A stretch of DNA of 64,000 nucleotides from Neptunomonas concharum (GCF_008630635.1 NZ_CP043869.1:1-64000); one strand, 5' to 3'; shown: positions 31,686-41,979, numbered from the stretch's first letter. Notes: generated from the sequence alone by a model not told the origin. Numbers and translations: made by a program.

Positions 31686-32513
31686 ATGACTGATCGATAC
31701 GCTGTTTTTGGCAACCCCATTAGCCACTCTAAATCCCCAGCGATCCATCAGGCATTTGCTCAAGCGTGCCAGCAAGATATGCGTTATGAGGCGATATGTG
31801 CCCCGCTGGATGACTTCAAAGGTGCGGTTGAAGCGTTTATTCTTCAGGGAGGTAAAGGCCTGAATGTCACTGTGCCCTTCAAAGAAGAGGCATGGCTGCT
31901 GGCTAACGTGCGCTCCCCCAGAGCTGAACTCGCAGGCGCTATTAACACCCTTTATCTTAACGATGCGCAGCAGTTATGTGGTGATAATACGGATGGTATC
32001 GGCTTGGTCAGAGATATCTGCATCAATCACCATTACAGCATTAGCAAAAAGCGAGTGCTGGTACTGGGTGCAGGAGGAGCTGTTCGCGGTGTTTTACAGC
32101 CCATCTTAGAACAATCCCCCAGCGAAGTTGTGATCGCTAATCGAACGGTATCTAAAGCGGATGCTTTAGTCACTCTGTTTGATACATTAGGTGATGTGCG
32201 TGCCAGTGCCTTTGAGGCGCTGGAGGGAGAGTTTGATCTGATCATTAATGGGACAGCCGCAAGCCTGCAGGGAGAATTGCCCCCGCTTCCCTCTGGATTA
32301 GTCGTTGGTAACACGTGGTGTTACGACATGATGTATGGTGCAGGTATAACGCCCTTTAATCAGTGGGCCAAAACGCAAGGTGCAGCACAGCAGCTGGATG
32401 GTTTAGGTATGTTGGTTGAACAAGCGGCAGAAGCCTTTTCTATATGGCGTGGCGTAAGGCCTGCTACGGATGCTGTGATTCGTACAATACGCAATCAACT
32501 GTTAACTGCTTGA
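31686..32513 (+). CDS. aroE: Shikimate 5-dehydrogenase
   Basis: AroE reduces 3-dehydroshikimate with NADPH. The 275-residue product has the substrate motif [15 protein letters not shown], the catalytic Lys segment [10 protein letters not shown], the cofactor motif [12 protein letters not shown] and NRTVSKA. It starts at the base following the hemF stop, so translation is coupled. A 10-bp inverted repeat, not a classical terminator, follows. Confidence 0.96.
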   Translation: MTDRYAVFGNPISHSKSPAIHQAFAQACQQDMRYEAICAPLDDFKGAVEAFILQGGKGLNVTVPFKEEAWLLANVRSPRAELAGAINTLYLNDAQQLCGDNTDGIGLVRDICINHHYSISKKRVLVLGAGGAVRGVLQPILEQSPSEVVIANRTVSKADALVTLFDTLGDVRASAFEALEGEFDLIINGTAASLQGELPPLPSGLVVGNTWCYDMMYGAGITPFNQWAKTQGAAQQLDGLGMLVEQAAEAFSIWRGVRPATDAVIRTIRNQLLTA

Positions 32514-32569
32514 TTTATCAAGCGTTCAAAGAAAAGAATTCGGATTGATTTCTTGCATACTGACCAGTC

Positions 32570-32594
32570 AGGGTTTATAACCAATATAAACCCT
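32570..32594 (+). other. Perfect 10-bp inverted repeat upstream of Lon-like gene
   Basis: AGGGTTTATA (32570-32579) and TATAAACCCT (32585-32594) flank ACCAA, ending 17 bp before the start codon. There is no T-tract. It could be an operator or an mRNA hairpin controlling the protease gene. Confidence 0.6.
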
Positions 32595-32611
32595 CGGCTC
32601 AGGATGCCCCT

Positions 32612-34957
32612 ATGGAAAAGCTAAAACCACTCTCCTGCGAAGCCCTCTACAAAGTCTGTGATACCAACCTTTTACCCTTTAGAACCACGGAAACACTCGA
32701 AAGTTTTAGTGGGTTCTTTGGTCAGGAAAGGGCGATAGAAGCGATGGGTTTTGGTGTGGGGATGCGCCGCCCTGGGTACAACTTATTTGTGATGGGTAAC
32801 CCCCACACAGGTCGATTCTCTTTTGCGATGGAAAATATTAAGGGTATCGCCAAGAAAGAGAAAAAGCCTTCTGATTGGTGTTATTTAAACAATTTGCAGG
32901 ATAATCGCTACCCTATAGCGGTTGAGTTGCTGGCGGGTAAAGCAACACAGCTTCGAAGAGATAATAAGCGCATGGTGGAAACCATCATGACGGAGCTACC
33001 TGCCGCATTTGAGAACCCTTCCTATCAGCGCAAGAAAAGCAAGATCGAGCGGGACTTTAACCGCCACTATGATCAGGCTATTGATGGTGTGGAGCGTCGT
33101 GCCAGAGAGCATAGTATTGCACTCTATCGCGATGCTGGCAGCGTCGGATTCACGCCTGTGGCAGAAGGCCAAGCGATGGATGAAGCGATGTTCTCGCAAC
33201 TGCCCGAAGACGTACGTGATGCCTTCACGCGCAATATCGCGGACCTTGAGGACTTCCTTAACGACAGTCTGACGGAGATGCCCCAGTGGCGCAGAGAAGC
33301 GGCAGAGCGTATGAAAGTACTGGACCGTGAAACGGCACGCCAGACCATCTCCCCGTTAGTTCAGTCGGTAAAGGACAAGTACTCCAGTATTAGTGGCCTT
33401 CCGGAATATTTTAACCAGCTAGAAAGTTATATTGTTAAAAATAGCGCTGAGTTGATATCAGATGAGCGCCAAACGCTTCTGGACCAATTTGGTATCAATT
33501 TGCTTGTGGATAATAGCAAGACGAAAGGTGCCCCCGTTATTTTCGAAGCTCACCCCAGCTATGACAACCTGTTTGGTCGGGTTGAGTACAACAGCGATAT
33601 GGGCGCGATGGTCACCAATTACCAAATGATTCGTTCTGGTGCGCTCCATCGAGCAAATGGAGGCTATTTAATTTTAGAAGCGGAAAAACTCCTAGAGCAG
33701 CCCTTTGTTTATAGTGCATTGAAACGCGCCCTCAAAGCTCATGAAGTGCGTATAGAGAACCCCATCAGCGAACTCTCGGGAGTCAGTACGATCACACTCA
33801 GCCCTACGCCGATTCGCTTACAAGTGAAGGTGGTGTTGATTGGAGGGCGGGATACTTATTACCTGTTGCAAGAGCTTGATCAGGACTTTGAGAAGATGTT
33901 TCGTGTGGTTGTAGACTTTGATGAGGATGTGGAGCGAACGCCCTCTTCGATTCGTAACTATGCGCGATTAATGAAAACACTGGCGGATGAAGAGCACCTT
34001 GCGCCGTTAACTCGAGAAGCGGTAGCCCGTTTAGTGGAGCAAAGCTCACGTTTATCCGGTGATCAGGAGTTGCTCTCTACACACATTGGAGAATTGGTGG
34101 ATCTGCTCTGTGAGGCCGATTATAAGCGTAAAGGAACGGGCGACGACTTGATTAGTGCTCGTCATGTAGAGCTTGCGCTGGAGGCACAGGAAAAACGTAC
34201 TGGCCGCTTAGCCCAAAAGATTCTTGATGGGATTCTTAACGAGACTGTTTTAATTAACTCAGAAGGCAAAGCGGTTGGTAAAAGTAATGGCCTGACGGTG
34301 TTACAGGTAGGCGATGTGTCCTTTGGTACACCGGCTCGTATTACCGCAACCGTCCACCCGGGCAGTCGCGGAATTATTGATATTGAACGCGAAGCCCAGT
34401 TAGGGCAGTCGATCCACTCTAAAGGTGTACTGATTCTCTCCGGATATTTAGGGCACCAGTACGCACAGGACTTTCCGTTGACGCTGTCTGCAAGTATCGC
34501 CTTGGAGCAATCTTATGGTTATGTGGATGGCGATAGTGCCTCTTTAGCGGAGATTTGTACATTAATCTCTGCTCTGACACATATTCCTATTTATCAACAG
34601 TATGCGCTGACCGGTTCCATCAACCAATATGGTGAAGTGCAAGCGATCGGTGGTGTTAACGAGAAAATCGAAGGCTTCTTCAAGCTCTGTGACACCCGTG
34701 GGCTGACAGGAAATCAGGGTGTTATTATTCCTAAAGCCAATGTGCGAAACCTGATGCTCAAAAAAGAGGTGGTTAATGCAGTGGATGGAGGGTTATTCAG
34801 TATCTATGCGGTTGCCACTGTGGATGAATGTCTGGAGATTTTAATGGGCCGATCAGCCGGTAAGCGCAAGGAAAATGGCAGCTTCACCCAGCGTAGCATC
34901 AACCATCAAGTTGTAAAAAGGTTAAAAGAGTTACATACGGCTGTATCAGGAAAGTAG
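32612..34957 (+). CDS. Lon-like ATP-dependent serine protease (LonC/YcbZ type)
   Basis: This is a cytoplasmic Lon-family protein without the canonical Lon N-terminal domain. A nucleotide-binding segment MGNPHTGRFS near 70 stands where Walker A is expected but with GR in place of GK; GGYLILEAEKLL resembles Walker B. The C-terminal S16 protease domain is intact: Ser642 in DGDSASLAE and Lys685 in GVNEKIEGFF, 43 residues apart as in E. coli Lon. The 781-residue length is usual for this branch. It is transcribed alone behind an inverted repeat. Its substrates are unknown. Confidence 0.9.
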   Translation: MEKLKPLSCEALYKVCDTNLLPFRTTETLESFSGFFGQERAIEAMGFGVGMRRPGYNLFVMGNPHTGRFSFAMENIKGIAKKEKKPSDWCYLNNLQDNRYPIAVELLAGKATQLRRDNKRMVETIMTELPAAFENPSYQRKKSKIERDFNRHYDQAIDGVERRAREHSIALYRDAGSVGFTPVAEGQAMDEAMFSQLPEDVRDAFTRNIADLEDFLNDSLTEMPQWRREAAERMKVLDRETARQTISPLVQSVKDKYSSISGLPEYFNQLESYIVKNSAELISDERQTLLDQFGINLLVDNSKTKGAPVIFEAHPSYDNLFGRVEYNSDMGAMVTNYQMIRSGALHRANGGYLILEAEKLLEQPFVYSALKRALKAHEVRIENPISELSGVSTITLSPTPIRLQVKVVLIGGRDTYYLLQELDQDFEKMFRVVVDFDEDVERTPSSIRNYARLMKTLADEEHLAPLTREAVARLVEQSSRLSGDQELLSTHIGELVDLLCEADYKRKGTGDDLISARHVELALEAQEKRTGRLAQKILDGILNETVLINSEGKAVGKSNGLTVLQVGDVSFGTPARITATVHPGSRGIIDIEREAQLGQSIHSKGVLILSGYLGHQYAQDFPLTLSASIALEQSYGYVDGDSASLAEICTLISALTHIPIYQQYALTGSINQYGEVQAIGGVNEKIEGFFKLCDTRGLTGNQGVIIPKANVRNLMLKKEVVNAVDGGLFSIYAVATVDECLEILMGRSAGKRKENGSFTQRSINHQVVKRLKELHTAVSGK

Positions 34958-34960
34958 CAG

Positions 34961-34985
34961 ACACGCCGGTATTTAACCGGCGTGT
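34961..34985. terminator. Convergent terminator between Lon-like and cytochrome c genes
   Basis: ACACGCCGGT and ACCGGCGTGT form a perfect 10-bp stem around ATTTA, between convergent stop codons. A T-rich run, offset by a few bases, follows on the plus side. Confidence 0.75.
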
Positions 34986-34998
34986 AAGTACTTACTTT

Positions 34999-35379
34999 TT
35001 ATTTCAAAGACTTCAAAAAGCTAATTAAGTAGTCCTGTTCTGCCCGGTCGTTAATTGATACATGACGCATTCGGGTTTCAGGTACCAGAGCCTCATTATC
35101 GGCAATCCATTTACGTAGATTTTCTTCATTCCATGTGAGCCCTGATTCTTGCATCGCTTTTGAATAGGAGAAGCGTGGCACGGACGCCGCTGGTCGGCCT
35201 ACTACGCCTACTAAGCTTGGGCCAAATGCATTTTTGCTCGGATCTAGCGTATGGCAGGCGGTGCAGTGGTGGTTGAAAATTTGACGGCCCGCTTCAATCA
35301 TGCCGCCCTCCTCTGCCTGTGCGGCAATCGGAGTGATGAGGACGCTACAAACAGCAGCGGCTCGTAATACATTTTTCAT
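34999..35379 (-). CDS. Small c-type cytochrome (class I)
   Basis: The ATG at 35379, with GGAGATACCCC before it, gives a 126-residue protein with a signal peptide (ending IAAQA near 22); a longer frame has no leader character. One haem site CTACH (near 41) and the distal ligand region ending in RMRHV mark a periplasmic class I cytochrome c of the c550/c552 type, an electron carrier. It seems monocistronic. Confidence 0.9.
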   Translation of the reverse strand: MKNVLRAAAVCSVLITPIAAQAEEGGMIEAGRQIFNHHCTACHTLDPSKNAFGPSLVGVVGRPAASVPRFSYSKAMQESGLTWNEENLRKWIADNEALVPETRMRHVSINDRAEQDYLISFLKSLK

Positions 35380-35518
35380 GGGGTATCTCCCTGTTAATAC
35401 ACAGTTAAACCAGTATATTGAGTAAGGAAATAGGCAGGCTCTTGTACAAAGGCAGCGGTTTACTAATACCAAAGTGCTTTTTTAAGAGGTGGTTGAACCA
35501 TGTCAAATAAATCTATCG

Positions 35519-36865
35519 CTAATGGGCATCAAATTGTAGCTCGTCTGTGACACTGAGTAGGGCTTCGAAGCAACGTCGATCAATTTGTGTATCAAGGTGC
35601 TCACGCATCATATCCAGCGCTTGAGGGACAGGAATCGGGCCTCGGTAAGGTCTGGCTGCGGTAATCGCATCGAAAATATCGGCTGTTGTGATGATGCGGG
35701 TTTCCAAAGAGATCTCTTCCTCTTTCAAACCTAAGGGATATCCTCGCCCATCCATTCTTTCATGATGGGCTTGGGCTATATCGGCAAGCTCCTTGAATGC
35801 GGTAATGCGCGAGAGTATTTCACCGGTAAACTTTGCATGTAGTTTGACCGTATCAAACTCCTCGTCTGTTAGTTTATCGGGCTTATCCAGAATACTGTTA
35901 CTAATGCCCAGCTTGCCGACATCATGAAGTAGTGCACCGCGCTTTAACCAGCGGCGTTTTGCTGCATTAAGGCCAAGCTTTTCGGCAATCAAGTCTGTAA
36001 TAAGTGCCACCCGTTCACTGTGGCCGGCAGTATAAGGGCTTTTGGAGTCAACTACTTGGCCAAAAGCGGCTGCTATTTCATCGATATAGTCCTCATCAAG
36101 CTCGATGCTTTGATGGGCTGGCTCAAGATCAATGACTTGTTGTGGAAGTGTTGGGCAGCTGAGGGTCTTCCAAAAAGGCTCGTTGGCTATGTTCAATAGG
36201 GCGTCTACCAGTTCCGGTTGAAACCAACTGCCCTTGCGCTTTTCCAGCTCCGCTAAGCAGGCTTCTCGTCCTGTACCTGTGAAAAATACATCAACAACTT
36301 GGGATATAAGGGCAATTCGGGCATATAGCGGAATCGAATCTGCTGTTAGGCCGTAGGGTTTGCCGCCGCCATTCCAGTGTTCATCCAGCGCTCGAATACC
36401 CTCCGCTACTGGCTCGCTGAAACGCAGCTGTCGAGCGATATCAGCACCCCGTTCACAGCGGGTTTGCATGAGCTCCTGTGCCCAGGTTTCTCCGTGACGT
36501 ACCACTGATAAGATTTGTCGGAAACGTTCTGCTAATCCTGTTTGTACTCCCGTGTGTTGGAGTACAAAGTTCAGTACTTGGGAGAGACTGCCATCTACGC
36601 GTTTATAGTCATGCTTAAAAGAGAGATCGTCAGTGGCATAAAGCTGGCAAATACGAGCCGCGTTGCTACTACACCCTAAATCCTTCAGTAAGATTGTGTA
36701 ATAAAGCTCCCATTGTTGTTGGTTGTTTAGGCCTATGGATTTGGCTATTTGCAAGCCTATCCAGCAAGCGCGTATACAATGCCCAGGAGGCTGGCCCTCT
36801 GTCATATCCAGTGCATGACTTAATGCTCCAATCAGCTCTGACATTTTCATGGACCGGTACGGCAT
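35519..36865 (-). CDS. HD-GYP protein with a degenerate N-terminal second copy
   Basis: The C-terminal domain (about 275-440) is an intact HD-GYP phosphodiesterase: HSERV, LLHDVGKLG (HD at 314-315), then HHERMDGRGYP near 367-377, so it can be expected to hydrolyse cyclic di-GMP. Residues about 20-225 look like a second, decayed HD-GYP: GHCIRACWIGLQIA, LLKDLG at 59-64 where HD is now KD, and DEHWNGGGKPYG at 161-172 in place of HHExxDGxGYP, followed by IPLYARIALISQVVDVF. The degenerate half may be a regulatory or dimerisation unit. GAGGG precedes the ATG. Confidence 0.9.
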   Translation of the reverse strand: MPYRSMKMSELIGALSHALDMTEGQPPGHCIRACWIGLQIAKSIGLNNQQQWELYYTILLKDLGCSSNAARICQLYATDDLSFKHDYKRVDGSLSQVLNFVLQHTGVQTGLAERFRQILSVVRHGETWAQELMQTRCERGADIARQLRFSEPVAEGIRALDEHWNGGGKPYGLTADSIPLYARIALISQVVDVFFTGTGREACLAELEKRKGSWFQPELVDALLNIANEPFWKTLSCPTLPQQVIDLEPAHQSIELDEDYIDEIAAAFGQVVDSKSPYTAGHSERVALITDLIAEKLGLNAAKRRWLKRGALLHDVGKLGISNSILDKPDKLTDEEFDTVKLHAKFTGEILSRITAFKELADIAQAHHERMDGRGYPLGLKEEEISLETRIITTADIFDAITAARPYRGPIPVPQALDMMREHLDTQIDRRCFEALLSVTDELQFDAH

Positions 36866-37215
36866 TGTTCAACATCCCTCACTTTTGAATCTGTCATCAG
36901 TATAGAAAGGATTTTCAGGGTTGCTTGAATTGCGCCAGAAATTGTTGAAATTGCGCCATTCACGGTTTTTTTTGCAGAAATCTCTGAATAACTAGACTAA
37001 AGTTTGATGTGCCTCTTGCTGGGGCATACCATACTGATTAAATCCTGCATCCAAAAAATAATAACCATGTATAGATGCTGTACGTTTCGACCCTCCTGTT
37101 TTATGGCATACCCTTGTGCCAAGGCTTTCTGCGGCCAGTCGATCCCCGTTGTGCACCTATCTGTTATTCCCAATTACGCTAACTTGATACCCAACTTGTA
37201 GTGGAGCCAGCCCCT
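36866..37215. promoter_or_regulatory. Divergent intergenic region with a tandem direct repeat
   Basis: This 350-bp stretch separates the HD-GYP gene from the NAD-GDH gene. It holds two copies of AATTGCGCCA, at 36928-36937 and 36949-36958, spaced by exactly 21 bp (two helical turns), the spacing expected for a dimeric or tandemly bound regulator. The remainder shows no convincing gene; a 65-codon frame to the GDH start has no ribosome binding site. Confidence 0.5.
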
Positions 37216-40200
37216 ATGGACAGTGAAATTGCGACCAAGAAAAATAATAAAACGCTACTTAAGCTCAAGGAATTGTTTAACCGACGCCTCGAAGAGGATC
37301 AGGCGCAGCCGATCACTCAATTTTCAGATCTATTCTTTACTTATGCGCCAGAGGATGAAGTGGCATTACGCCCGATGGAAGCTCTGTATGGAGCGACACT
37401 ATCGACGTGGTCGTTTTTACAATCTTTTGATGGGCTTTCCTCTAAGATTCAAGTGTTTAACCCTGACTTAGAACAACACGGCTGGCATAGCAATCACACG
37501 GTTATCCAGATTCTCTCCCCTGATACGCCCTTTATAGTCGATTCGATTCGCATGGAGCTAAACCGCCAGGCTATCGGTATCCATGTTATCCAGAATGTTG
37601 TGTTAAATGTGATGCGCGATGGTAAAGCGTTTCAGTCACTATCTGAGTCGAACGAGGGGGCTGATGAGTCCGTCGTTTACTTAGAGGTGGACCGGCACGC
37701 TGAACCTGATCTGCTAAAACGGTTACATGCCGAGTTATCCACAGCCATGACCGCTGTATCTGTGTCGGTCAAGGATTTTTCGACAATGAAGGCGCGTGCT
37801 GCTGAGTGTGCTGAGTCGCTGGGTCAACGGGGGTATCAAGAGGAGCAAGCCTTCACGCAGTGGCTGATGGATGATCACTTCACTTTTTTAGGTAGCGATC
37901 AACTTGCCTATAGTGGAGAGGAGATCAATGTCGTTGAGGGTAGCAAACTCGGTGTAATGACACTGCCAAGTGTTGTTAACTTAGCAGCCGCTGAGATGAC
38001 GGATCAACCACTGTTGTTAACTCGTCATGGTGAGCGTTCTCGGGTGCACCGCCCTGCGTATCTTGATCTGATTATAATCGGGCGATTCGACGACTCAGGC
38101 CAGTGTATCGGCGCAACGCGTTTGGTAGGGCTTTATACTTCGCCCGTTTATAACGAGCGTCCTCGACGTATTCCTATGATCAGTCAAAAAGTGGATCGCA
38201 TTTTGGCAAGGTCTGGCTTCAACCCCAGTGGCCACAGTGGTAAGTCTTTGGCTCAGGTGTTGATTGATCTGCCCAGAGATGAGCTGTTTCTGGCATCCGA
38301 AGATGAACTCTTTAATACAGCAACCCGTATTTTTTACCTGCAAGAGCGTCGTAAAGCGTGCTTGTTGCTACGTAAAGACAAAAGCGGCCAGTTTATCTCT
38401 TGTTTGTACTATGTGCCGAGAGATCAATTTAGTACAGCGTTACGTTTGAATATCCAAGGCTTGCTGGTTAGAGCGTTTAAAGCACACGATATTGAGTTCA
38501 CGAACTGGTTTAGTGAGTCTATTCTGGCGCGTACGCACTTTGTGATGCGGGTGGCGCCAGGGCAGGCTGATCCTGATCTGGAGCAGTTGGAGGCTGAGGT
38601 CCAGGAACTATCGCGTTCATGGAATGATGAGCTACATCATGCGCTGGTGGATGCGTGTGGTGAGGAGTTAGGAACCACACGCAGTAATCTGTATCGTGAA
38701 TCCTTCCCTGCGGCTTATCGTGAGCACTTCACAACGCTACATGCCGTGCACGATATTGAAAAAATGGAAGGCTTGGCGACTACCCCGCTGACTATGAGTT
38801 TCTACCGCCTGCTGGAGCAATCCAGTTCGGTGTTGCGCTTTAAGCTTTTTACTGCAGAAGTTCCCCTGATCCTTTCGGATGTTATTCCTGTACTGGAGAA
38901 TTTGGGCCTGCGTGTTGTCGGTGAGCACCCTTACACTGTGTATTGCCATAATGGCACTGTTTATTGGATACATGATTTTTCTTTGTCTCATCGTGGCGGA
39001 TCTGAGCCTTTAGATCTGGATGAGGTCAAAGAGATCTTCCAGCAGGCGTTTGCAGCAATCTGGCAAGGACATGCTGATAATGATGAGTTTAACCGCTTAG
39101 TTTTGAGTGCTAGCCTGAATTGGCGTGAAGTTGCTATGCTGCGTGCCTATGCCCGTTATAATCAGCAAATTCGTTTTGGCTTTAGTCAGGCCTATATTGC
39201 AGAAACGCTCGTGCGCCACACTCAAATCGCTAAGCTACTGGTGGCACTGTTTCGTGCGCGGTTTGAGCCAGGTCGCCAAACCAGCAGCAAGGTTCAGGCA
39301 CTGGCGGACCGAATCGAAAACAGCATCCTCGATGCGTTAGATAAGGTAGACAACCTAAATGATGATAAAATTCTTAGACGCTATCTAGAGCTTATTAAAG
39401 CAACCTTACGTACTAACTTCTTTCAAAATGATGCTGAGGGTAAGGCGAAGTCTTATACCTCCTTCAAGCTTAATCCTCATCTGATTAGTGACATTCCTAA
39501 ACCAAGACCGATGTTTGAAGTGTTTGTCTACTCACCTCGAGTCGAGGGTGTGCACCTTCGTGGTGGCAAGGTAGCCCGTGGCGGCCTGCGTTGGTCGGAT
39601 CGATTGGAAGATTACCGCACCGAAGTGCTGGGGCTAGTAAAAGCACAACAGGTGAAGAATGCGGTTATTGTGCCAGTGGGCGCTAAAGGTGGATTTGTCG
39701 CAAAATGCCTCCCGGTTGATGGTAGCCGTGACGAAGTGATGGCCGAAGGTATCGAAAGTTACCGCATATTCATCAAAGGCTTGCTTGATCTGGCGGATAA
39801 CCTTAAAGGTGGACAAGTAATCCCACCCAAGAATGTAGTGCGTTTAGATGCGGATGACCCTTATCTTGTCGTTGCCGCCGATAAAGGAACCGCGACATTT
39901 TCGGATATCGCTAACGAAATTGCCGAATCTTATGGTTTTTGGTTAGGGGATGCCTTCGCATCTGGGGGGAGCCAGGGGTATGACCATAAAGGTATGGGGA
40001 TTACCGCGAAAGGTGCTTGGGAGTCGGTGAAACTGCACTTCCGTGAAAAAGGCATTAACACACAAACGGATCCCTTCAGCGTTATTGGTATCGGTGATAT
40101 GGCCGGTGATGTATTCGGTAATGGGATGCTGCTCTCGGATAAAATTCGTTTGGTAGCCGCCTTTAACCATATGCACATTTTTATTGACCCTAACCCGGAT

Positions 40201-41979
40201 GAGGCCGCCAGTTTTGTTGAGCGTCAGCGCATGTTTGCTCTACCCCGTTCCAGCTGGGAAGATTATAACCGTGAATTGATTTCCAAGGGCGGTGGGATAT
40301 TCTTGCGTGCCGCAAAATCGATTCAAATCACCCCAGAGATGAAGCAGTGCTTTGGTATCGTTGAGGATAAGCTTTCGCCGAATGAACTGATCTCTGCGTT
40401 ACTTAAAGCCCCGGTAGATCTGCTTTGGAATGGTGGTATAGGAACCTATGTCAAAGCCAGCCATGAAACCCACGCCGATGTGGGTGATAAAGCTAATGAT
40501 GGCCTACGAGTGAACGGTAAAGAGCTGCGCTGCAAAGTGGTTGGTGAAGGTGGCAATTTGGGGCTAACTCAGCTGGGTCGTATCGAATATTGCCAAAATG
40601 GTGGCGCATGTAATACGGACTTTATCGACAATGCCGGTGGCGTTGATTGCTCCGACCACGAAGTGAATATCAAGATCCTGTTGAATGAACGTATTGCCGA
40701 AGGTGATCTAACCGTTAAGCAACGTAACCTGCTGCTACGTGAGATGACCGATACCGTCTCGGTTCAAGTGCTGAAAAGTAATGACCGACAAGCCAGAGCG
40801 CTCAGTTTGGCTTTGGGCCATGCGAAGAAATCGCAGGACGAGTATGTACGTCTGATGCACCGCTTAGAGAGTGAGGGGCGTTTGGATCGCCCACTGGAGT
40901 TCTTACCTGATGATGAAGCGCTTGAGCTACGCCAGCAAGTGGGGCAAGGGCTGACCCGGCCTGAGCTATCGGTGTTGATCTCTTACACTAAAGCGGAGCT
41001 AAAAGAACTCCTGACCCATACATGGATCACGGAAGACCCTTATGTCAAAAATGAGATTAAAGAAGCGTTCCCTGAACAGCTGGTTGCACGTTTTCCTGAA
41101 GCGGTGCAGGACCACCAGCTGAAGAAAGAGATTATCGCAACCCAGGTCGCCAATGCGATGGTGAACCATATGGGTATCACCTTTACCAACCGCATGATGG
41201 AAACCACAGGGCAAAGTGCCGATCAGGTAGCCGTGGCTTACCTTGTGGCACGGGATGTTTTCCAGCTTCGGGAGATTTGGGGCCAAATCGAAGCCTTGGA
41301 TAATATCGTACCTGCAGCTCTGCAACATCGCATGATGGTGGATCTATTGCGACTGATGCGACGTGCCAGTTATTGGTTCCTGCGCAATGTTTGTAGCCGT
41401 GGATGTTTCTCGGTTCAGGAGGTGATTGATCGCTTCAAGCCAGCGGTCAGCGAAGTCAGTGGTGCTATCTCGACCTTACTGACGGGGGATCTAAAAACCC
41501 GTTGGTTGGCTCAGCAGCAAGATCTTATTGATGCTGGTATTGATGCCGAGCTAGCGTCGCGTATCGCTTGTGCCGAGCGCCTCTACGCGGCTCTGGCTAT
41601 TAGTGAAGTCGCGGTTGAGGCCAATACCTCCTTGATGAATGCCGCCGAAGTTGATTTCTCGTTAGGGGAGCGCCTGCAACTGGATTGGGTTAGCGAGAAA
41701 ATTCGCCAGATTGAACCGCAAAATCATTGGCAGCTGCTGGCCCGTGAAGGGTTCAATGAAGATCTGAATACGCAACAAAGCCATTTAACTCTGTCGGTTC
41801 TGGCCAGTGACAATGAACTGTCGGGTCAGGAGCTGGTTAATAGCTGGTTGAGTAAAAATGGCGAGGGCTTGAAGCGTTGGGAGCGCGTGCTCGATGATCT
41901 GAAGTCCACCAGCCAGGCCGACAGTGCGACCTTTACTGTAGTAATTAGAGAACTAACAGAGCTGTCTAAAAACCTGTAA
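37216..41979 (+). CDS. gdhB: NAD-specific glutamate dehydrogenase, large (about 180 kDa) type
   Basis: This enzyme deaminates glutamate to 2-oxoglutarate with NAD in catabolism. ATG 37216 has GGAG nine bases upstream and is preferred to GTG 37201, giving 1587 residues, the size typical of this family. The N-terminal 700 residues hold ACT-like regulatory domains; the catalytic core includes VEGVHLRGGKVARGGLRWSDR, KNAVIVPVGAKGGF (catalytic Lys region), GSQGYDHKGMGITAKGAWE, then the NAD domain with GIGDMAGDVFGNGML and VVGEGGNLGLTQLGR. It is transcribed alone and ends in a strong terminator. Confidence 0.96.
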   Translation: MDSEIATKKNNKTLLKLKELFNRRLEEDQAQPITQFSDLFFTYAPEDEVALRPMEALYGATLSTWSFLQSFDGLSSKIQVFNPDLEQHGWHSNHTVIQILSPDTPFIVDSIRMELNRQAIGIHVIQNVVLNVMRDGKAFQSLSESNEGADESVVYLEVDRHAEPDLLKRLHAELSTAMTAVSVSVKDFSTMKARAAECAESLGQRGYQEEQAFTQWLMDDHFTFLGSDQLAYSGEEINVVEGSKLGVMTLPSVVNLAAAEMTDQPLLLTRHGERSRVHRPAYLDLIIIGRFDDSGQCIGATRLVGLYTSPVYNERPRRIPMISQKVDRILARSGFNPSGHSGKSLAQVLIDLPRDELFLASEDELFNTATRIFYLQERRKACLLLRKDKSGQFISCLYYVPRDQFSTALRLNIQGLLVRAFKAHDIEFTNWFSESILARTHFVMRVAPGQADPDLEQLEAEVQELSRSWNDELHHALVDACGEELGTTRSNLYRESFPAAYREHFTTLHAVHDIEKMEGLATTPLTMSFYRLLEQSSSVLRFKLFTAEVPLILSDVIPVLENLGLRVVGEHPYTVYCHNGTVYWIHDFSLSHRGGSEPLDLDEVKEIFQQAFAAIWQGHADNDEFNRLVLSASLNWREVAMLRAYARYNQQIRFGFSQAYIAETLVRHTQIAKLLVALFRARFEPGRQTSSKVQALADRIENSILDALDKVDNLNDDKILRRYLELIKATLRTNFFQNDAEGKAKSYTSFKLNPHLISDIPKPRPMFEVFVYSPRVEGVHLRGGKVARGGLRWSDRLEDYRTEVLGLVKAQQVKNAVIVPVGAKGGFVAKCLPVDGSRDEVMAEGIESYRIFIKGLLDLADNLKGGQVIPPKNVVRLDADDPYLVVAADKGTATFSDIANEIAESYGFWLGDAFASGGSQGYDHKGMGITAKGAWESVKLHFREKGINTQTDPFSVIGIGDMAGDVFGNGMLLSDKIRLVAAFNHMHIFIDPNPDEAASFVERQRMFALPRSSWEDYNRELISKGGGIFLRAAKSIQITPEMKQCFGIVEDKLSPNELISALLKAPVDLLWNGGIGTYVKASHETHADVGDKANDGLRVNGKELRCKVVGEGGNLGLTQLGRIEYCQNGGACNTDFIDNAGGVDCSDHEVNIKILLNERIAEGDLTVKQRNLLLREMTDTVSVQVLKSNDRQARALSLALGHAKKSQDEYVRLMHRLESEGRLDRPLEFLPDDEALELRQQVGQGLTRPELSVLISYTKAELKELLTHTWITEDPYVKNEIKEAFPEQLVARFPEAVQDHQLKKEIIATQVANAMVNHMGITFTNRMMETTGQSADQVAVAYLVARDVFQLREIWGQIEALDNIVPAALQHRMMVDLLRLMRRASYWFLRNVCSRGCFSVQEVIDRFKPAVSEVSGAISTLLTGDLKTRWLAQQQDLIDAGIDAELASRIACAERLYAALAISEVAVEANTSLMNAAEVDFSLGERLQLDWVSEKIRQIEPQNHWQLLAREGFNEDLNTQQSHLTLSVLASDNELSGQELVNSWLSKNGEGLKRWERVLDDLKSTSQADSATFTVVIRELTELSKNL

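Noticed and set aside
37004-37201. 65-codon frame directly before the NAD-GDH gene
   Set aside because: No ribosome binding site and Cys/His-rich nonsense composition; the region is the divergent promoter.
37735-37743. DnaA box TTATCCACA inside the NAD-GDH gene
   Set aside because: Isolated single copy in coding sequence, likely chance.
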